A program made the translations under genes and the position numbers. A model generated the notes under the pieces. The model was not told the DNA's origin and did no database searches. It saw nothing but the letters and a program-made list of their open reading frames with translations. Source: Firmicutes bacterium OM04-13BH (GTDB lineage Bacteria > Bacillota > Clostridia > Lachnospirales > Lachnospiraceae). From it: a DNA stretch of 64,000 nucleotides. Location: positions 248,001-312,000 of the forward strand of contig QULP01000002.1 of the NCBI GenBank assembly GCA_003481745.1, given 5' to 3'. Below, piece by piece: positions 42,975-52,906 of the stretch (positions are counted from its first letter, which is position 1; every line of letters starts with the position of its first letter).

Positions 42975-44690
42975 TCAAATATAATTTTGCACGATAATTT
43001 CGATAGATTCCCGTCCATTGTATGTATTAATAGACGGATAGTAGGCAATTGACCAACGTTCTTTCTCCTGAATTTCATTTACAAACGCTTCTCCATCTCC
43101 AAACCAGACTCCATCCATGCAGATTCCGTTTTTATCGTAAAGCTTCATTTTTACTACGTTCTTATTTTTTCCAAAAATTCTGCACTGTGTAATTTTTATA
43201 TTTTTCTCTGCAAAAACCGGCTTATTGTTTCCCTTTCCAAATGGCTCTAACAAAGAAAGCTGACGAATAAGCGGAAGTGTCACATAAGAAATCGGCATCG
43301 GTACATCAATTAAAACTTTTTCCATCATATCTTCCTGTGTTAATGTGCATTTTTTATTTAACGCCCTACGAAATGCCTCAATATTTTCTTCCGGCAGGGA
43401 AAGTCCTGCTGCCATCGGATGACCTCCAAACTTAGAAAGCAAATCCTTACATTTTACCAGTTCTTTAAACATATGATAAGTTTCAATCGAGCGTCCAGAA
43501 CCTTTTACTCCGTCTTTTCCTTTTGTCAATACAATGACCGGTTTGTTATATGTTTCTCGAATCCGTCCGGCAATAATTCCGGCCAGACTTTCATGGCAGT
43601 CCGGCAGATAGATTACCAGCACCCTGTCCTCTTTTAACTCTGTTGTCTCTACCAGCTTTTCGGCCTGTTCCACACCTTTTTGCGTCATTTCTTTTCTGCT
43701 GTCATTTAGCGCTTTTAATTCTTCTGCCAGTTCCTGCGCTTTTTTTTCATCCTTACAAAGTAAGAGATTCAACGCTTTTTTTGCTGTACTTAACCGTCCG
43801 CTTGCATTAATACAAGGACCTAAGACAAACCCGATATGATAACCGGTCAGTTCTGCCTCTTCTAAATGATTGACACGAATTAAGGCTCTTAAACCATAAT
43901 TTTTTGTATTTTTCATTCTTCTAAGTCCTTCTTTTACAACAATGCGGTTTTCATCCTGCAAATCCATCACGTCACCAACCGTTGCAATCGCTGCAAATTC
44001 AATAAACTCTTCCTGCGCTTCTTTTGGAAATCCTTTTTTCTCATACAAACCACAAATCAGCTTGTATGCCACCATTGCCCCACAAATTCCCTTAAACGGA
44101 TACCGGCACCCTTCCTGCTTTGGATTTACAATCGCATCCGCAGGTGGAAGAATTGTTTTGATACTGCCATCTTCCTGTTCCTCATACGGAATCTCATGAT
44201 GGTCGGTCACAATCACTGTCATTCCAAGACTTTTTGCATAGGCAACCTGTTCCATGGCACTAATCCCATTATCACAGGTAATAATCGTATCCGTTCCAGC
44301 CTGATAGGCAAGATCAATCAATTCTTTGCTGATTCCATACCCGTCCTTGATTCGATCCGGAATATCAATATCTACGATTGCTCCTGCTTTTTTTAAGCCA
44401 ATTAATAGAATATAAGTCGAGCATACGCCGTCAATATCATAATCTCCAATGATTCGTATTTTTTTCTTTTCCCCGATTTTTTCCAGTAAAAGCTCCAGTG
44501 CCTTCTCCATTCCTTTCATCAACTGAAACGAATAAATCTGATTCATCCCTCCATGCAGATACTGTTCAATTTCTTCTTCACTTATCCGTTCCCTGTTTCT
44601 AATCACCCTTGCAATCACTGGGTCGACTCCAAATTTCCTGCCGATTCCATAAAAATCTGCCTTTTTTGCCAAAACCATCCATTTTTGCAT
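42975..44690 (-). CDS. recJ: Single-stranded-DNA exonuclease RecJ
   Basis: A 571-residue 5'-3' exonuclease of the DHH family, for recombination and mismatch repair. It has motif GDYDIDGVCSTYIL, DHH motif TDHHEIPYE, CINASGRLSTA, and DHHA1 part with SGRS-like KGSGRSIETY and FGGHPMAAGLSL. The C-terminal OB region is present. It lies 114 bases downstream of secDF with a terminator between them, so it probably has its own promoter. Confidence 0.96.
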   Translation of the reverse strand: MQKWMVLAKKADFYGIGRKFGVDPVIARVIRNRERISEEEIEQYLHGGMNQIYSFQLMKGMEKALELLLEKIGEKKKIRIIGDYDIDGVCSTYILLIGLKKAGAIVDIDIPDRIKDGYGISKELIDLAYQAGTDTIITCDNGISAMEQVAYAKSLGMTVIVTDHHEIPYEEQEDGSIKTILPPADAIVNPKQEGCRYPFKGICGAMVAYKLICGLYEKKGFPKEAQEEFIEFAAIATVGDVMDLQDENRIVVKEGLRRMKNTKNYGLRALIRVNHLEEAELTGYHIGFVLGPCINASGRLSTAKKALNLLLCKDEKKAQELAEELKALNDSRKEMTQKGVEQAEKLVETTELKEDRVLVIYLPDCHESLAGIIAGRIRETYNKPVIVLTKGKDGVKGSGRSIETYHMFKELVKCKDLLSKFGGHPMAAGLSLPEENIEAFRRALNKKCTLTQEDMMEKVLIDVPMPISYVTLPLIRQLSLLEPFGKGNNKPVFAEKNIKITQCRIFGKNKNVVKMKLYDKNGICMDGVWFGDGEAFVNEIQEKERWSIAYYPSINTYNGRESIEIIVQNYI

Positions 44691-44763
44691 GTCATTTCTG
44701 TCCTTATCTTCCTGTTTTTTCTTCTATTATATATACTATACCACACTTATACAATGATACAAA

Positions 44764-44795
44764 TAAAAAAGAGACTGCTTTTAAACAGTCTCTTC
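44764..44795 (-). terminator. Terminator after secDF
   Basis: AAGAGACTG and CAGTCTCTT form the stem with a short loop; TTTTTTATT follows on the minus strand. Confidence 0.9.
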
Positions 44796-44803
44796 CTCAA
44801 TTT

Positions 44804-47035
44804 TTATTTCTTTTTCAGTTTTGTTCTCATCACATACCAAAGTGCTCCGGTAATGCATACAGAAGAATATCCACCACATACAATACCTACCATAAGTGGC
44901 ATTGCAAATTCACGTACAGAAGAAACTCCAAGCACAAACAGGAAGAATACCATGATAAAGGTAGTCAGAGAAGTATAAATACTTCTTGTTAAGGTCTGGG
45001 TAATACTGGTATTTACAACCAGTTCCAAATCTTTCTTCTTTCCTGCTGTCTTTAAGTTTTCACGAATACGGTCGAAAATAACGATTGTTGCATTAATTGA
45101 ATAACCAACGATTGTCAACATACATGCAATAAAGGTAGTTCCTACGGATACTCGTGCAATCGCATAGAACGCCAGTACAACCAGTACATCATGAATCAGT
45201 GCAAGTACAGCACTTCCTGCAAAACGGATATCTTTAAAGCGGAACCAGATATATAACAACATCAAAATTGTTGCAATGATGACTGCTTTTACTGCATCGG
45301 AACGCATTTCTTTACTTACGGTAGAAGAAATACTTTCACTTGTAATTAAATCCGGGTCCACATCAAAGTTTTCTACCAGTGCATTGTCTAATTTCTCCCT
45401 GGTTGCCACGTCTAAAGTAATGGTCTTGATAATCACCTGATTACTTCCCACTACTTTTGTCGCCTGAATATTCTTATCACCAGTTACTTCTTCTACAACC
45501 GGTGTTACCTTAGAATCAATTTCCTGAATGGTCATATCTTCCTTAAAGGTTACATTCGTAGAAGTACCACCCTGGAATTCCAGACTGTATTTTAACGCAC
45601 TTCCTGTTGTCTTACCAAAGATTATCATAGCTACCGGTGCAGAAAGCACTAAGATCAGAGAAATTGTAAAGAAAATTTTCTTTTTTGCAAGAAAATGAAT
45701 CGGTTCTCTTTCTTTTTTTACACCATAGAATTTTTTATCTCTGACTCCGACTGCGTAAACTGCATACATAACAAAGCGTGATACAACAAGTGCAGTAAAC
45801 ATGGATAATACAATACCAAGTGCCAATGTCTGTGCAAATCCTTTCACAGAACCTGTTCCGAGCCAGTTTAATACAAATGCTGCAATCAAGGTTGTAACAT
45901 TACCATCTAAGATTGCAGAAAAAGCCTTCTGAAATCCGCTCTTAATTGCAGTCTGAACGCTTTTGCCGGCGCTGATTTCTTCCTGAATACGTGCATAGAT
46001 AATAACATTTGCATCCACTGCCATACCGATTGAAAGAATAATACCGGCTACACCTGGAAGAGTCAGCGTCAAATCAAACGCATTTAAACAAATTAAGTCA
46101 AGGCAGGTATAGATAATCAGAGCTACACCGGCTACGACACCAGGTACACGATAAACCAGAATCATAAATAAGATAACTAAAATCAGACCAATTGCGGCTG
46201 CTTTTAAACTGGTTGCGATTGCTTCTTCTCCAAGCTGTGCTGCTACTACATTGGAACGAAGTTCTTTTAATTCCAGTTTCAGACCACCGATACGGATGGT
46301 AGATGCCAGACTTTCTGCTTCTTCCGCATTTTTCATTCCGGAAATCTGAGCTTTTCCGTCTTTAATTTCCGCATTTACACTAGGTACACTTACGAACTCA
46401 CCATCATAATAAATACCGATGGAATCATGGCTGTCCTCATAAGCCGCCTTTGTTGCTTCCGCAAATTTATCTGTTCCGTCTTTTGTCAGTGTTAAATCAA
46501 CAACATTTGTATTATTTTTCAAGTCATCCTGCACGACCTGTGCGCTTGCCGTTTTTACATCTGTTCCGGTCAGCACAATCGAACCGTCTTCTTCAAGTTC
46601 TTCGATGGTCTTATTTAAGGTATAAGTAACACCATCTGTTGTTGAATAATTTTCTGTTCCGTCAGAACCTTTATGTGCAATAAAGTAAAGAGAACCTGGT
46701 GTTCCGAGTTCTTCCAGAATCGCATTTGCGTCTGTTACATCCGGAATTTCCACGTTAATACGATTGTCTCCTTCTTTGTATACCTGAGCTTCACTACTGT
46801 AGTTTTCTACACGTTTCTGAAGCTTATAAATGGTATCTGACATCTCATCATCTGTAGGATTCTTTTTTGATGCCTCATAAGTGATACTGACACCACCGGA
46901 AAGGTCAAGACCGCGTTTAATATTCTTTGCGGCTCCTGTTCCTGTTGGTCCTAAACCGACTGCTGATGTAAAGACTAAAAATGCAGTCATAAACACCGTC
47001 AGTATCAGCACGAGAATTCCTCTGCTTTTCTTCAT
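44804..47035 (-). CDS. secDF: Protein translocase subunit SecDF (fused)
   Basis: A 743-residue fusion of SecD and SecF, which uses the proton gradient to assist SecYEG export. The SecD half (about 1-440) has helix 1, the extracellular P1 domain and DLTLTLPGVAGIILSIGMAVDANVII-type helix 4. The SecF half (about 450-743) repeats the pattern with GYSINATIVIFDRIREN. No break between the halves. It lies 46 bases downstream of the SCIFF maturase. Confidence 0.96.
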   Translation of the reverse strand: MKKSRGILVLILTVFMTAFLVFTSAVGLGPTGTGAAKNIKRGLDLSGGVSITYEASKKNPTDDEMSDTIYKLQKRVENYSSEAQVYKEGDNRINVEIPDVTDANAILEELGTPGSLYFIAHKGSDGTENYSTTDGVTYTLNKTIEELEEDGSIVLTGTDVKTASAQVVQDDLKNNTNVVDLTLTKDGTDKFAEATKAAYEDSHDSIGIYYDGEFVSVPSVNAEIKDGKAQISGMKNAEEAESLASTIRIGGLKLELKELRSNVVAAQLGEEAIATSLKAAAIGLILVILFMILVYRVPGVVAGVALIIYTCLDLICLNAFDLTLTLPGVAGIILSIGMAVDANVIIYARIQEEISAGKSVQTAIKSGFQKAFSAILDGNVTTLIAAFVLNWLGTGSVKGFAQTLALGIVLSMFTALVVSRFVMYAVYAVGVRDKKFYGVKKEREPIHFLAKKKIFFTISLILVLSAPVAMIIFGKTTGSALKYSLEFQGGTSTNVTFKEDMTIQEIDSKVTPVVEEVTGDKNIQATKVVGSNQVIIKTITLDVATREKLDNALVENFDVDPDLITSESISSTVSKEMRSDAVKAVIIATILMLLYIWFRFKDIRFAGSAVLALIHDVLVVLAFYAIARVSVGTTFIACMLTIVGYSINATIVIFDRIRENLKTAGKKKDLELVVNTSITQTLTRSIYTSLTTFIMVFFLFVLGVSSVREFAMPLMVGIVCGGYSSVCITGALWYVMRTKLKKK

Positions 47036-47081
47036 GATTTTTCCTTTCTTTGCTGATTGCCTCTTAATTCTCTGTCCTGTC

Positions 47082-48443
47082 TTACTCTTCTTCTGCCATA
47101 GCCGCTTTTATCATAATTGCACATTCTACTCTTTTTCTTTGCAGTTCACAGCCGATTTCATAAACATCATCAATTCTGCCTGTAAAATTATAAGAGTTTG
47201 CAGCACATCCGCCACTACAATAAAATCTGGCAAAACAGTTTTTACATTTTTCCTTTGCGTAGACATTACAGTTTTTGAATTGACAGGAAATTTCCGGTTT
47301 CTTAACTCCGTCCCAGACATTTCCCATAAGGAATTCTTCCTCACCAACAAACTGATGGCATGGATATAAATCTCCCCAAGGAGTGACAGCCAGATATTCT
47401 GTTCCTGAACCGCATCCGGACAGCCTCTTGTATACACAAGGACCTCCTGTCAAATCTATCATAAAGTGGAAGAAGTTAAATCCTTTTCCCTCTTTATTGC
47501 GTCGAATCATTTCTTTTGCAAGCTTATCATACTCTTCACAGATTTTTGGAATATCTTCTTTTTTGATTGCATACTCTTCTTTTTCATCTGCTACAACCGG
47601 TTCTACAGAAATCTGTTCAAAACCAAGGTCAGCCAGATGCAGTACATCTTCTGAGAAATCCAGATTATGATGGGTAAATGTTCCTCTTGCATAATATTTC
47701 TGCTGCCCTCTGCTGTCTGCAAACTTCTGGAATTTCGGAACAACCAAATCATAACTTCCTTTTCCCTTACGGAACGGACGCATAAAATCATGAACTTCTT
47801 TTCTTCCGTCAATACTAAGCACAACGTTGTCCATTTCTTCATTGGCAAACTCCATGATGTCATCATCTAAGAGCACACCGTTTGTTGTCAAAGTAAAACG
47901 AAAATGTTTATTATGAATCTTTTCCTGTGAACGTCCATAAGCAACTAATTCCTTAACAACATTCCAGTTCATAAGAGGTTCTCCTCCAAAGAAGTCAACC
48001 TCAAGGTTTTTGCGGTTTCCGGAATTTGCAATCAGAAAATCAAGTGCCTGTTTTCCGACTTCATAAGTCATCAGGGCTCTTCTTCCATGATACTCTCCCT
48101 CTTCCGCAAAACAATATCTACATGCAAGATTACAGTCATGCGCAATATGTAAGCACAGTGCTTTTACTACGGTTGGACGGTCTTTAAAGCTCTCAATCGC
48201 ATTTTCATAGATATCATTTGTAAACAGCATCTGCGCTTCTTCTAATTCCCGACATTCTTCAATTGCTGTGCGAATATCTTCTTCTTTATATTGATTTTTA
48301 AATTTTTCCAAAATGGCTGCTTCTGACATTTTTTCTTCCAGACATCCTACAATATCATAAACAATATCATCTACCACATGGACAGAGCCACTATTTACAT
48401 CAAGTACGATGTTATAACCATTATTTTTATAACGATGAATCAC
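47082..48443 (-). CDS. scfB: SCIFF peptide maturase (radical SAM, SPASM domain)
   Basis: A 453-residue radical SAM enzyme (TIGR03974 family) that installs thioether links in the SCIFF peptide. An N-terminal RRE-like peptide-binding part (1-95) is followed by the cluster motif CNLACRYCF (about 108-116) and GGEPLMNWNVV. A SPASM domain with many cysteines near the end (about 345-425, e.g. CKNCFARFYCSGGC) binds two more Fe-S clusters. The SCIFF gene is just upstream, separated by a hairpin. Confidence 0.96.
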   Translation of the reverse strand: MIHRYKNNGYNIVLDVNSGSVHVVDDIVYDIVGCLEEKMSEAAILEKFKNQYKEEDIRTAIEECRELEEAQMLFTNDIYENAIESFKDRPTVVKALCLHIAHDCNLACRYCFAEEGEYHGRRALMTYEVGKQALDFLIANSGNRKNLEVDFFGGEPLMNWNVVKELVAYGRSQEKIHNKHFRFTLTTNGVLLDDDIMEFANEEMDNVVLSIDGRKEVHDFMRPFRKGKGSYDLVVPKFQKFADSRGQQKYYARGTFTHHNLDFSEDVLHLADLGFEQISVEPVVADEKEEYAIKKEDIPKICEEYDKLAKEMIRRNKEGKGFNFFHFMIDLTGGPCVYKRLSGCGSGTEYLAVTPWGDLYPCHQFVGEEEFLMGNVWDGVKKPEISCQFKNCNVYAKEKCKNCFARFYCSGGCAANSYNFTGRIDDVYEIGCELQRKRVECAIMIKAAMAEEE

Positions 48444-48473
48444 AACTTTATCCCTTTCTACTCTTCTCTAAAA

Positions 48474-48518
48474 CAGGAAAAAGAATCCTGCAGGCAGGAT
48501 TCTTTTTCCTGTTTTTAT
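48474..48518 (-). terminator. Strong hairpin between scfA and scfB
   Basis: GGAAAAAGAATCCTGC and its complement form a 16-bp stem with a 2-base loop, then TGTTTT on the minus strand. It probably gives more scfA than scfB transcript. Confidence 0.85.
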
Positions 48519-48536
48519 TGTTTCTAAAAAATACTA

Positions 48537-48677
48537 TTATTTGTTTTCGCAGCTCTGGTTTCCTACTGTACAGGATGTTTTACAAGCTGACTGACATGAA
48601 GTCTGGCATTCGCCACATCCACCTTTTTTTACTGTGTTCTGTAAACTTTTTGTATTTAATGTTTTGATATGTTTCAT
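48537..48677 (-). CDS. scfA: SCIFF (six-cysteine) ribosomal peptide precursor
   Basis: A 46-residue peptide: leader MKHIKTLNTKSLQNTVKKGG followed by a core with six cysteines (CGECQTSCQSACKTSC then VGNQSC), exactly the 'six Cys in forty-five' pattern of nearly all Clostridia. GGAGGAAT precedes the ATG at 48677. The maturase scfB makes a thioether ring; the biological role of the peptide is still unknown. It is transcribed from its own promoter and followed by a hairpin. Confidence 0.97.
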   Translation of the reverse strand: MKHIKTLNTKSLQNTVKKGGCGECQTSCQSACKTSCTVGNQSCENK

Positions 48678-48711
48678 CACATATTCCTCCTGTATTGATA
48701 CAATTTTTACG

Positions 48712-48758
48712 CCTATGCGCTTTCGTTTATTATAGCATAGGACCTTATAGATAGGCAA
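48712..48758 (-). promoter_or_regulatory. scfA promoter with inverted repeat
   Basis: TTGCCT (48758-48753), 18 bases, TATAAT (48734-48729). CCTATGC (48712-48718) and GCATAGG (48735-48741) form a 7-bp inverted repeat around the -10 box. Confidence 0.7.
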
Positions 48759-48768
48759 GTATTTTTAT

Positions 48769-49143
48769 TTAAGACAACATTCCCCCAAGTGCCCCTGCCA
48801 TAATGCATAATCCATAGGTAATAAGAAACTCTTTCAGATCACCTTGTATCTTGCGCTCGGTTATCCATGTCACTACGGTTAAAAGCAGAGCGTAAGAAGC
48901 CCCCAGTCCCATTCCCCACAAAAAGCAGTGCTGTCTGATGCTTTTTCCAAGTGCAAAACTTCCCACAAAACAGGACAAAATGTATGTAACTAAAATTCCA
49001 AGATGAATCTGGTTTTCGTTTAACTGAAATTTACAAAGTAAAAATGCCAGAATTAACAGCAGCAAACCTGTTACAAGATATGCGACAAGTAACATTTTTA
49101 TCATCTGTGTCAATTTAGATTGTGTTTTTACGCTTTGTTCCAA
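48769..49143 (-). CDS. TIGR04086 family membrane protein
   Basis: A 124-residue protein with four membrane helices (LLVAYLVTGLLLLILAFLL, then three more), matching the TIGR04086 family that sits next to SCIFF genes in clostridia; function unknown. The likely start is a TTG at 49143, since GGGAGGG lies 7 bases upstream of it, rather than the ATGs at 49182 or 49158. It ends just before the scfA promoter. Confidence 0.85.
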   Translation of the reverse strand: MEQSVKTQSKLTQMIKMLLVAYLVTGLLLLILAFLLCKFQLNENQIHLGILVTYILSCFVGSFALGKSIRQHCFLWGMGLGASYALLLTVVTWITERKIQGDLKEFLITYGLCIMAGALGGMLS

Positions 49144-49219
49144 AAAAATCCCTCCCATATTTATAGATGTACTTTTCATCATATAATCTATAATATGGAA
49201 AGGACTTTTATTCTATCAC

Positions 49220-51328
49220 TTATTTTTTCATGTATTTTCTGCTTTTTCTTCTTCTCTTTCTGGTCAGGTCTGCTTTTACCATAATCGCAAATGATGCAAC
49301 CGCTGTACCCATCCACGCAAAGAGATTCATACTGTCTCCTGTTTTCGCATTGGAAGAGGCACTTGTGGAAGCAGTTGTACTTTCTGACACTGCTCCACTA
49401 CCCTGTGATGTCAAAAGTATTGGCTTTTCAATCGGTGTTACAGAAGAATCACTCTGACCGGAACTACTTCTATTTAAATTTGTTCCAATTCCGCTTGATG
49501 CAACCACTATACCGGATTTCACCGAAGAATCTGTACTGTTTTTCTTCGTACCGGAATTAGAGGCTGTCTTTGAGGATGCCATCGTATTTCCTGCTGCCGG
49601 AACCATTGTCAGACTTCCTGCTGTCGCATCACTATAATAAGAAACACTTGGCTTATGATTTGGACTCTTTGTTCCAATTCCGACCAACTGATTTCCGCCT
49701 ATATTAAATGGGCTGAAAGACGCTGTCTCAAACACCAGATATCCATCTGCAAGATTCAGATTCTGTCCGGCGACAAAGTATTCATACTCTCCCTTTTCTT
49801 CCATGTAATGAGCAATAATCAAGGATTCATAAAGCTGCGCCCCTTCCGGAACCGGAATCCTCACCGTAACTTTCTTTCCTTCCGGAACTTCGTATTCTTC
49901 ATCGGTTTTTAAATTCCAAAGCGTAATCTCATAGCTTTTTAAAATTGCCTCGATATCCACCTCTTCTATATCGCTATCTGTAATCTTTGACACTCGTAAA
50001 TCCACATAAGGTGGAAGAAAATCTCCGTCTACTTTAATTCCTGTTGCACTGTCTTCCAGGTTTCCAATTGGAGCTTTCTCTTCGGTCTGGTCTGGTTCTG
50101 CTGTTTCCTGATTCTGAGTGTTCCTGACAGTCTGTTCACCAGTTATTTTGTTTGAAGTTTCACCAGAAGCATCTTTCTCTTTTCCAGTATTTTCTGTCTC
50201 CTGAATTTGCTGTTCCCCTGCATTTTCCTGTGCGCCTTCTTCAGAACCAACTGTTTCTTTCGTCTCCTCTGTCGTTTCCGATTCATTTTCGGAATCACTT
50301 GGGGTTTGTTCCGAAGTATTTTTATTCTCTTCCTGTACGGTATCTTCTGCCGGGTTTTCTGTTACAGTCTCATTCTTATTTTCCTGTGGATTCTCATCCT
50401 TAGCTTCTTCTTTTGAACCTTCCTGCTCGCCTTGTGCCTCCTGCGATTTTAAAGAATCTACAAACACAGTAATGTAACGGACTACTTCCCCGCCCTGTTC
50501 ACTCCAGCCTTCCACACCAGAATAATCATACGTCTCAATATCATTTGGTGTAAAAATAATCTGCTGCTGGCTCTGATAGGTATCCATCACTTTATCCGGC
50601 TCTGCAAAACGAAATGTTCCATCTCCGGAAAAATTTTCCGTTAAAGAAAGTGTATTTAACGCACCTGGTTCACTCATAGTCAAAGAACCCGGAAAGACAA
50701 CTTCCGGTGCTGTTTTCTTTTGCTGCTCTGTCTCTTTCTGATTCGATTCCTCTGCGTCTTTCGAAGCATCTTCTTTCGTATCTGTTTTTTCAGAACTTTC
50801 TTCTGTTGTGTTCTCTTTTTTGGTATCCTGGTCTTTGGTTTCACCCTGCTCTGCTTTTTGTTCTTCCTTCTGACCCACTACAAAGGCAGACTTTCCAAGG
50901 TCTGCCTTTGTAGTATCTACATCAGATTCATTTAGCCATGCATAAGTTAAGGTTACTTTTCCCTTGCCTGTAACTGAAAGAATTGGTCCTGTAAAGCCCT
51001 CTGCACGGCTCACTTCAAACTGCGTCGGCATCCGAAGCGTTGTCTCCTCTGAAATGGTAATCGTTCCACAAACCAGAATTTTTGCTCCTTCTGTAGATAA
51101 TTCTTTTGCTTTTTCCAGCGAATTAACCGCATTTGCCTTTGAAGTACCGTCACCGCTGTCTGATTTGGTACCATCTACATAAATCATTCTTTTTTCCTGA
51201 TTCTGTTCTGATGCAGCAGATACTTGTGTGATATGTAATCCGTTTTGTGGAACAGCTCCGCTAAGTACCAATGAAGAAGCCAATGTTACTCCCATTAAAG
51301 TTTTATATATTTTTTTATTTCTATTCAT
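49220..51328 (-). CDS. Large acidic surface protein with KTGD-type C-terminal anchor
   Basis: About 702 residues: signal peptide (NRNKKIYKTLMGVTLASSL, cleavage near VSAA), a short repetitive-beta domain (about 45-130) and a Glu/Lys/Thr-rich low-complexity stretch (about 155-210). Next come a second folded part, a long Glu/Asn/Thr-rich spacer (about 310-430), another beta domain and a Ser/Thr-rich stalk. The end has NAKTGDS, a membrane helix and RKRRRKSRK, which resembles variant sortase signals but lacks LPxTG. The start at 51328 fits the signal peptide and lies about 70 bases after the promoter. Probably wall- or membrane-attached. Confidence 0.75.
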   Translation of the reverse strand: MNRNKKIYKTLMGVTLASSLVLSGAVPQNGLHITQVSAASEQNQEKRMIYVDGTKSDSGDGTSKANAVNSLEKAKELSTEGAKILVCGTITISEETTLRMPTQFEVSRAEGFTGPILSVTGKGKVTLTYAWLNESDVDTTKADLGKSAFVVGQKEEQKAEQGETKDQDTKKENTTEESSEKTDTKEDASKDAEESNQKETEQQKKTAPEVVFPGSLTMSEPGALNTLSLTENFSGDGTFRFAEPDKVMDTYQSQQQIIFTPNDIETYDYSGVEGWSEQGGEVVRYITVFVDSLKSQEAQGEQEGSKEEAKDENPQENKNETVTENPAEDTVQEENKNTSEQTPSDSENESETTEETKETVGSEEGAQENAGEQQIQETENTGKEKDASGETSNKITGEQTVRNTQNQETAEPDQTEEKAPIGNLEDSATGIKVDGDFLPPYVDLRVSKITDSDIEEVDIEAILKSYEITLWNLKTDEEYEVPEGKKVTVRIPVPEGAQLYESLIIAHYMEEKGEYEYFVAGQNLNLADGYLVFETASFSPFNIGGNQLVGIGTKSPNHKPSVSYYSDATAGSLTMVPAAGNTMASSKTASNSGTKKNSTDSSVKSGIVVASSGIGTNLNRSSSGQSDSSVTPIEKPILLTSQGSGAVSESTTASTSASSNAKTGDSMNLFAWMGTAVASFAIMVKADLTRKRRRKSRKYMKK

Positions 51329-51403
51329 AATAATCAGATTAAAATCCTTTCGTAAATCAAAGCAATTTCTGTGGTCTTTCATCTTCCACTTTATATCCGA
51401 CAT

Positions 51404-51430
51404 ATTATAGCATACTTTTGCTTTTTTCAA
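51404..51430 (-). promoter_or_regulatory. Promoter of the surface protein gene
   Basis: TTGAAA (51430-51425), 15 bases, TATAAT (51409-51404). Starts upstream of this point are ruled out if it is used. Confidence 0.5.
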
Positions 51431-51470
51431 CAGTCCCCAAATTTATATTTTTTGAAAAAAGCCATTTTCC

Positions 51471-51499
51471 TTGCAATCCCATCAAAAATCATGTATCAT
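51471..51499 (+). promoter_or_regulatory. Promoter of the CNNM/CorC-type gene
   Basis: TTGCAA (51471-51476), 17 bases, TATCAT (51494-51499), about 65 bases before the TTG start. Confidence 0.65.
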
Positions 51500-51565
51500 A
51501 GATTAAATACCATGCTGGTTAAAGTTTTTTTCCGGCGAATTTAAACAAAAAGGAGTGAAGATTCA

Positions 51566-52879
51566 TTGGATTCCAGCGATGCCATACAGTTTCTCATTTT
51601 GATTATCCTACTGGCTTTATCTGCATTTTTTTCATCTGCAGAGACATCTATGACAACTGCAAACCGAATTCGTATTCAAAGTCTTGCTGAACTTGGTGAT
51701 AACAATGCCAAAATCCTGCTTAAAATAACCGATAATTCCGGAAAACTTTTAAGCACAATCTTAATCGGTAACAATATCGTCAATATTGGAGCCTCTTCCC
51801 TTGCAACCTCTATGGCTATCCGCTTTTTTGGAAATGCAGCCGTTGGAGTCTGCACCGGACTTCTTACCCTGCTGGTTTTACTTTTTGGTGAAATCACCCC
51901 AAAGACACTTGCTACAATTCATGCTGAAAAAATTGCACTGGTTTATGCAAAACCGATTTATGCGCTTATGACGGTTTTAACTCCGGTTATTTTTATCGTC
52001 AATCAGCTTGCACAGGGAATCCTTACCATTCTTCGGGTGGATTCCAGTAAAAAGGGAAGCACCATTACAGAACATGAACTGCGTACCATTGTAAATGTCA
52101 GTCATCAAGAGGGCGTGCTTGAAAATGAAGAACATGAAATGATTAATAATGTATTCGATTTCGGTGATTCTTTAGCACGTGATATTATGATTCCTCGTAT
52201 TGACGTCACTTTTATTGATGAGGACAGTTCTTACGAAGATTTAATTGAGTTATTCCGTGCACAAAAACACACACGTTTCCCAGTCTACAAAGAGACAACC
52301 GATCATATCGTTGGAATTGTCAACGTCAAGGATTTACTGCTCTTAGACAAGCAGGAAGAATTTTGTTTATCCAGCATTATGAGAGAACCGTATTTTACCT
52401 TTGAATACAAAAAAACTTCTGAACTGCTTATGGAAATGAAAGAAGAATCAGTTTCGTTTGCCGTTGTTTTGGATGAATACGGTGCAACTGCCGGAATTAT
52501 TACTCTGGAAAATCTGTTAGAAGAAATTGTAGGCGATATTCATGATGAATATGATGATTCAGAAGAGGATGATATAACAGAAATCATTCCAGACAGAGAA
52601 TACATAGCAAAAGGCTCTGCACGACTTGATGATTTAAGTGATTTTCTCCATGTTAACATGGACTCAGAAGATTATGATTCGATTGGCGGTTATATTATTG
52701 AACAGCTCGATCGACTTCCAGAAACCGGGGAATCTGTCACAACCCCTGACCAGATACGTCTGGTGGTTGACAAAATCAAAAAGAACCGAATTGAAACCGT
52801 TCATATTTATCTTCCGGAGTCTTTGCACAGCCAGACTTTCTCTGACAAAAATGACAAAACTGACAAAACTGAACATTAA
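51566..52879 (+). CDS. CNNM/CorC-type (hemolysin family) membrane protein
   Basis: A 437-residue protein with a DUF21/CNNM domain of about four helices (1-185, ALSAFFSSAETSMTTANRIR and NIVNIGASSLATSMA), a CBS pair (about 205-325; DIMIPRIDVTFIDED; FAVVLDEYGATAGIITLENLLEEIVGDIHDE) and a CorC/HlyC domain. Such proteins are thought to extrude magnesium or cobalt, not to lyse cells. It starts with TTG at 51566; AAAAGGAGTG lies at the right distance and no ATG is nearby. It is followed 27 bases later by yesL. Confidence 0.93.
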   Translation: MDSSDAIQFLILIILLALSAFFSSAETSMTTANRIRIQSLAELGDNNAKILLKITDNSGKLLSTILIGNNIVNIGASSLATSMAIRFFGNAAVGVCTGLLTLLVLLFGEITPKTLATIHAEKIALVYAKPIYALMTVLTPVIFIVNQLAQGILTILRVDSSKKGSTITEHELRTIVNVSHQEGVLENEEHEMINNVFDFGDSLARDIMIPRIDVTFIDEDSSYEDLIELFRAQKHTRFPVYKETTDHIVGIVNVKDLLLLDKQEEFCLSSIMREPYFTFEYKKTSELLMEMKEESVSFAVVLDEYGATAGIITLENLLEEIVGDIHDEYDDSEEDDITEIIPDREYIAKGSARLDDLSDFLHVNMDSEDYDSIGGYIIEQLDRLPETGESVTTPDQIRLVVDKIKKNRIETVHIYLPESLHSQTFSDKNDKTDKTEH

Positions 52880-52906
52880 CACACAGAAAGAAGGATTGAA
52901 ACAACG

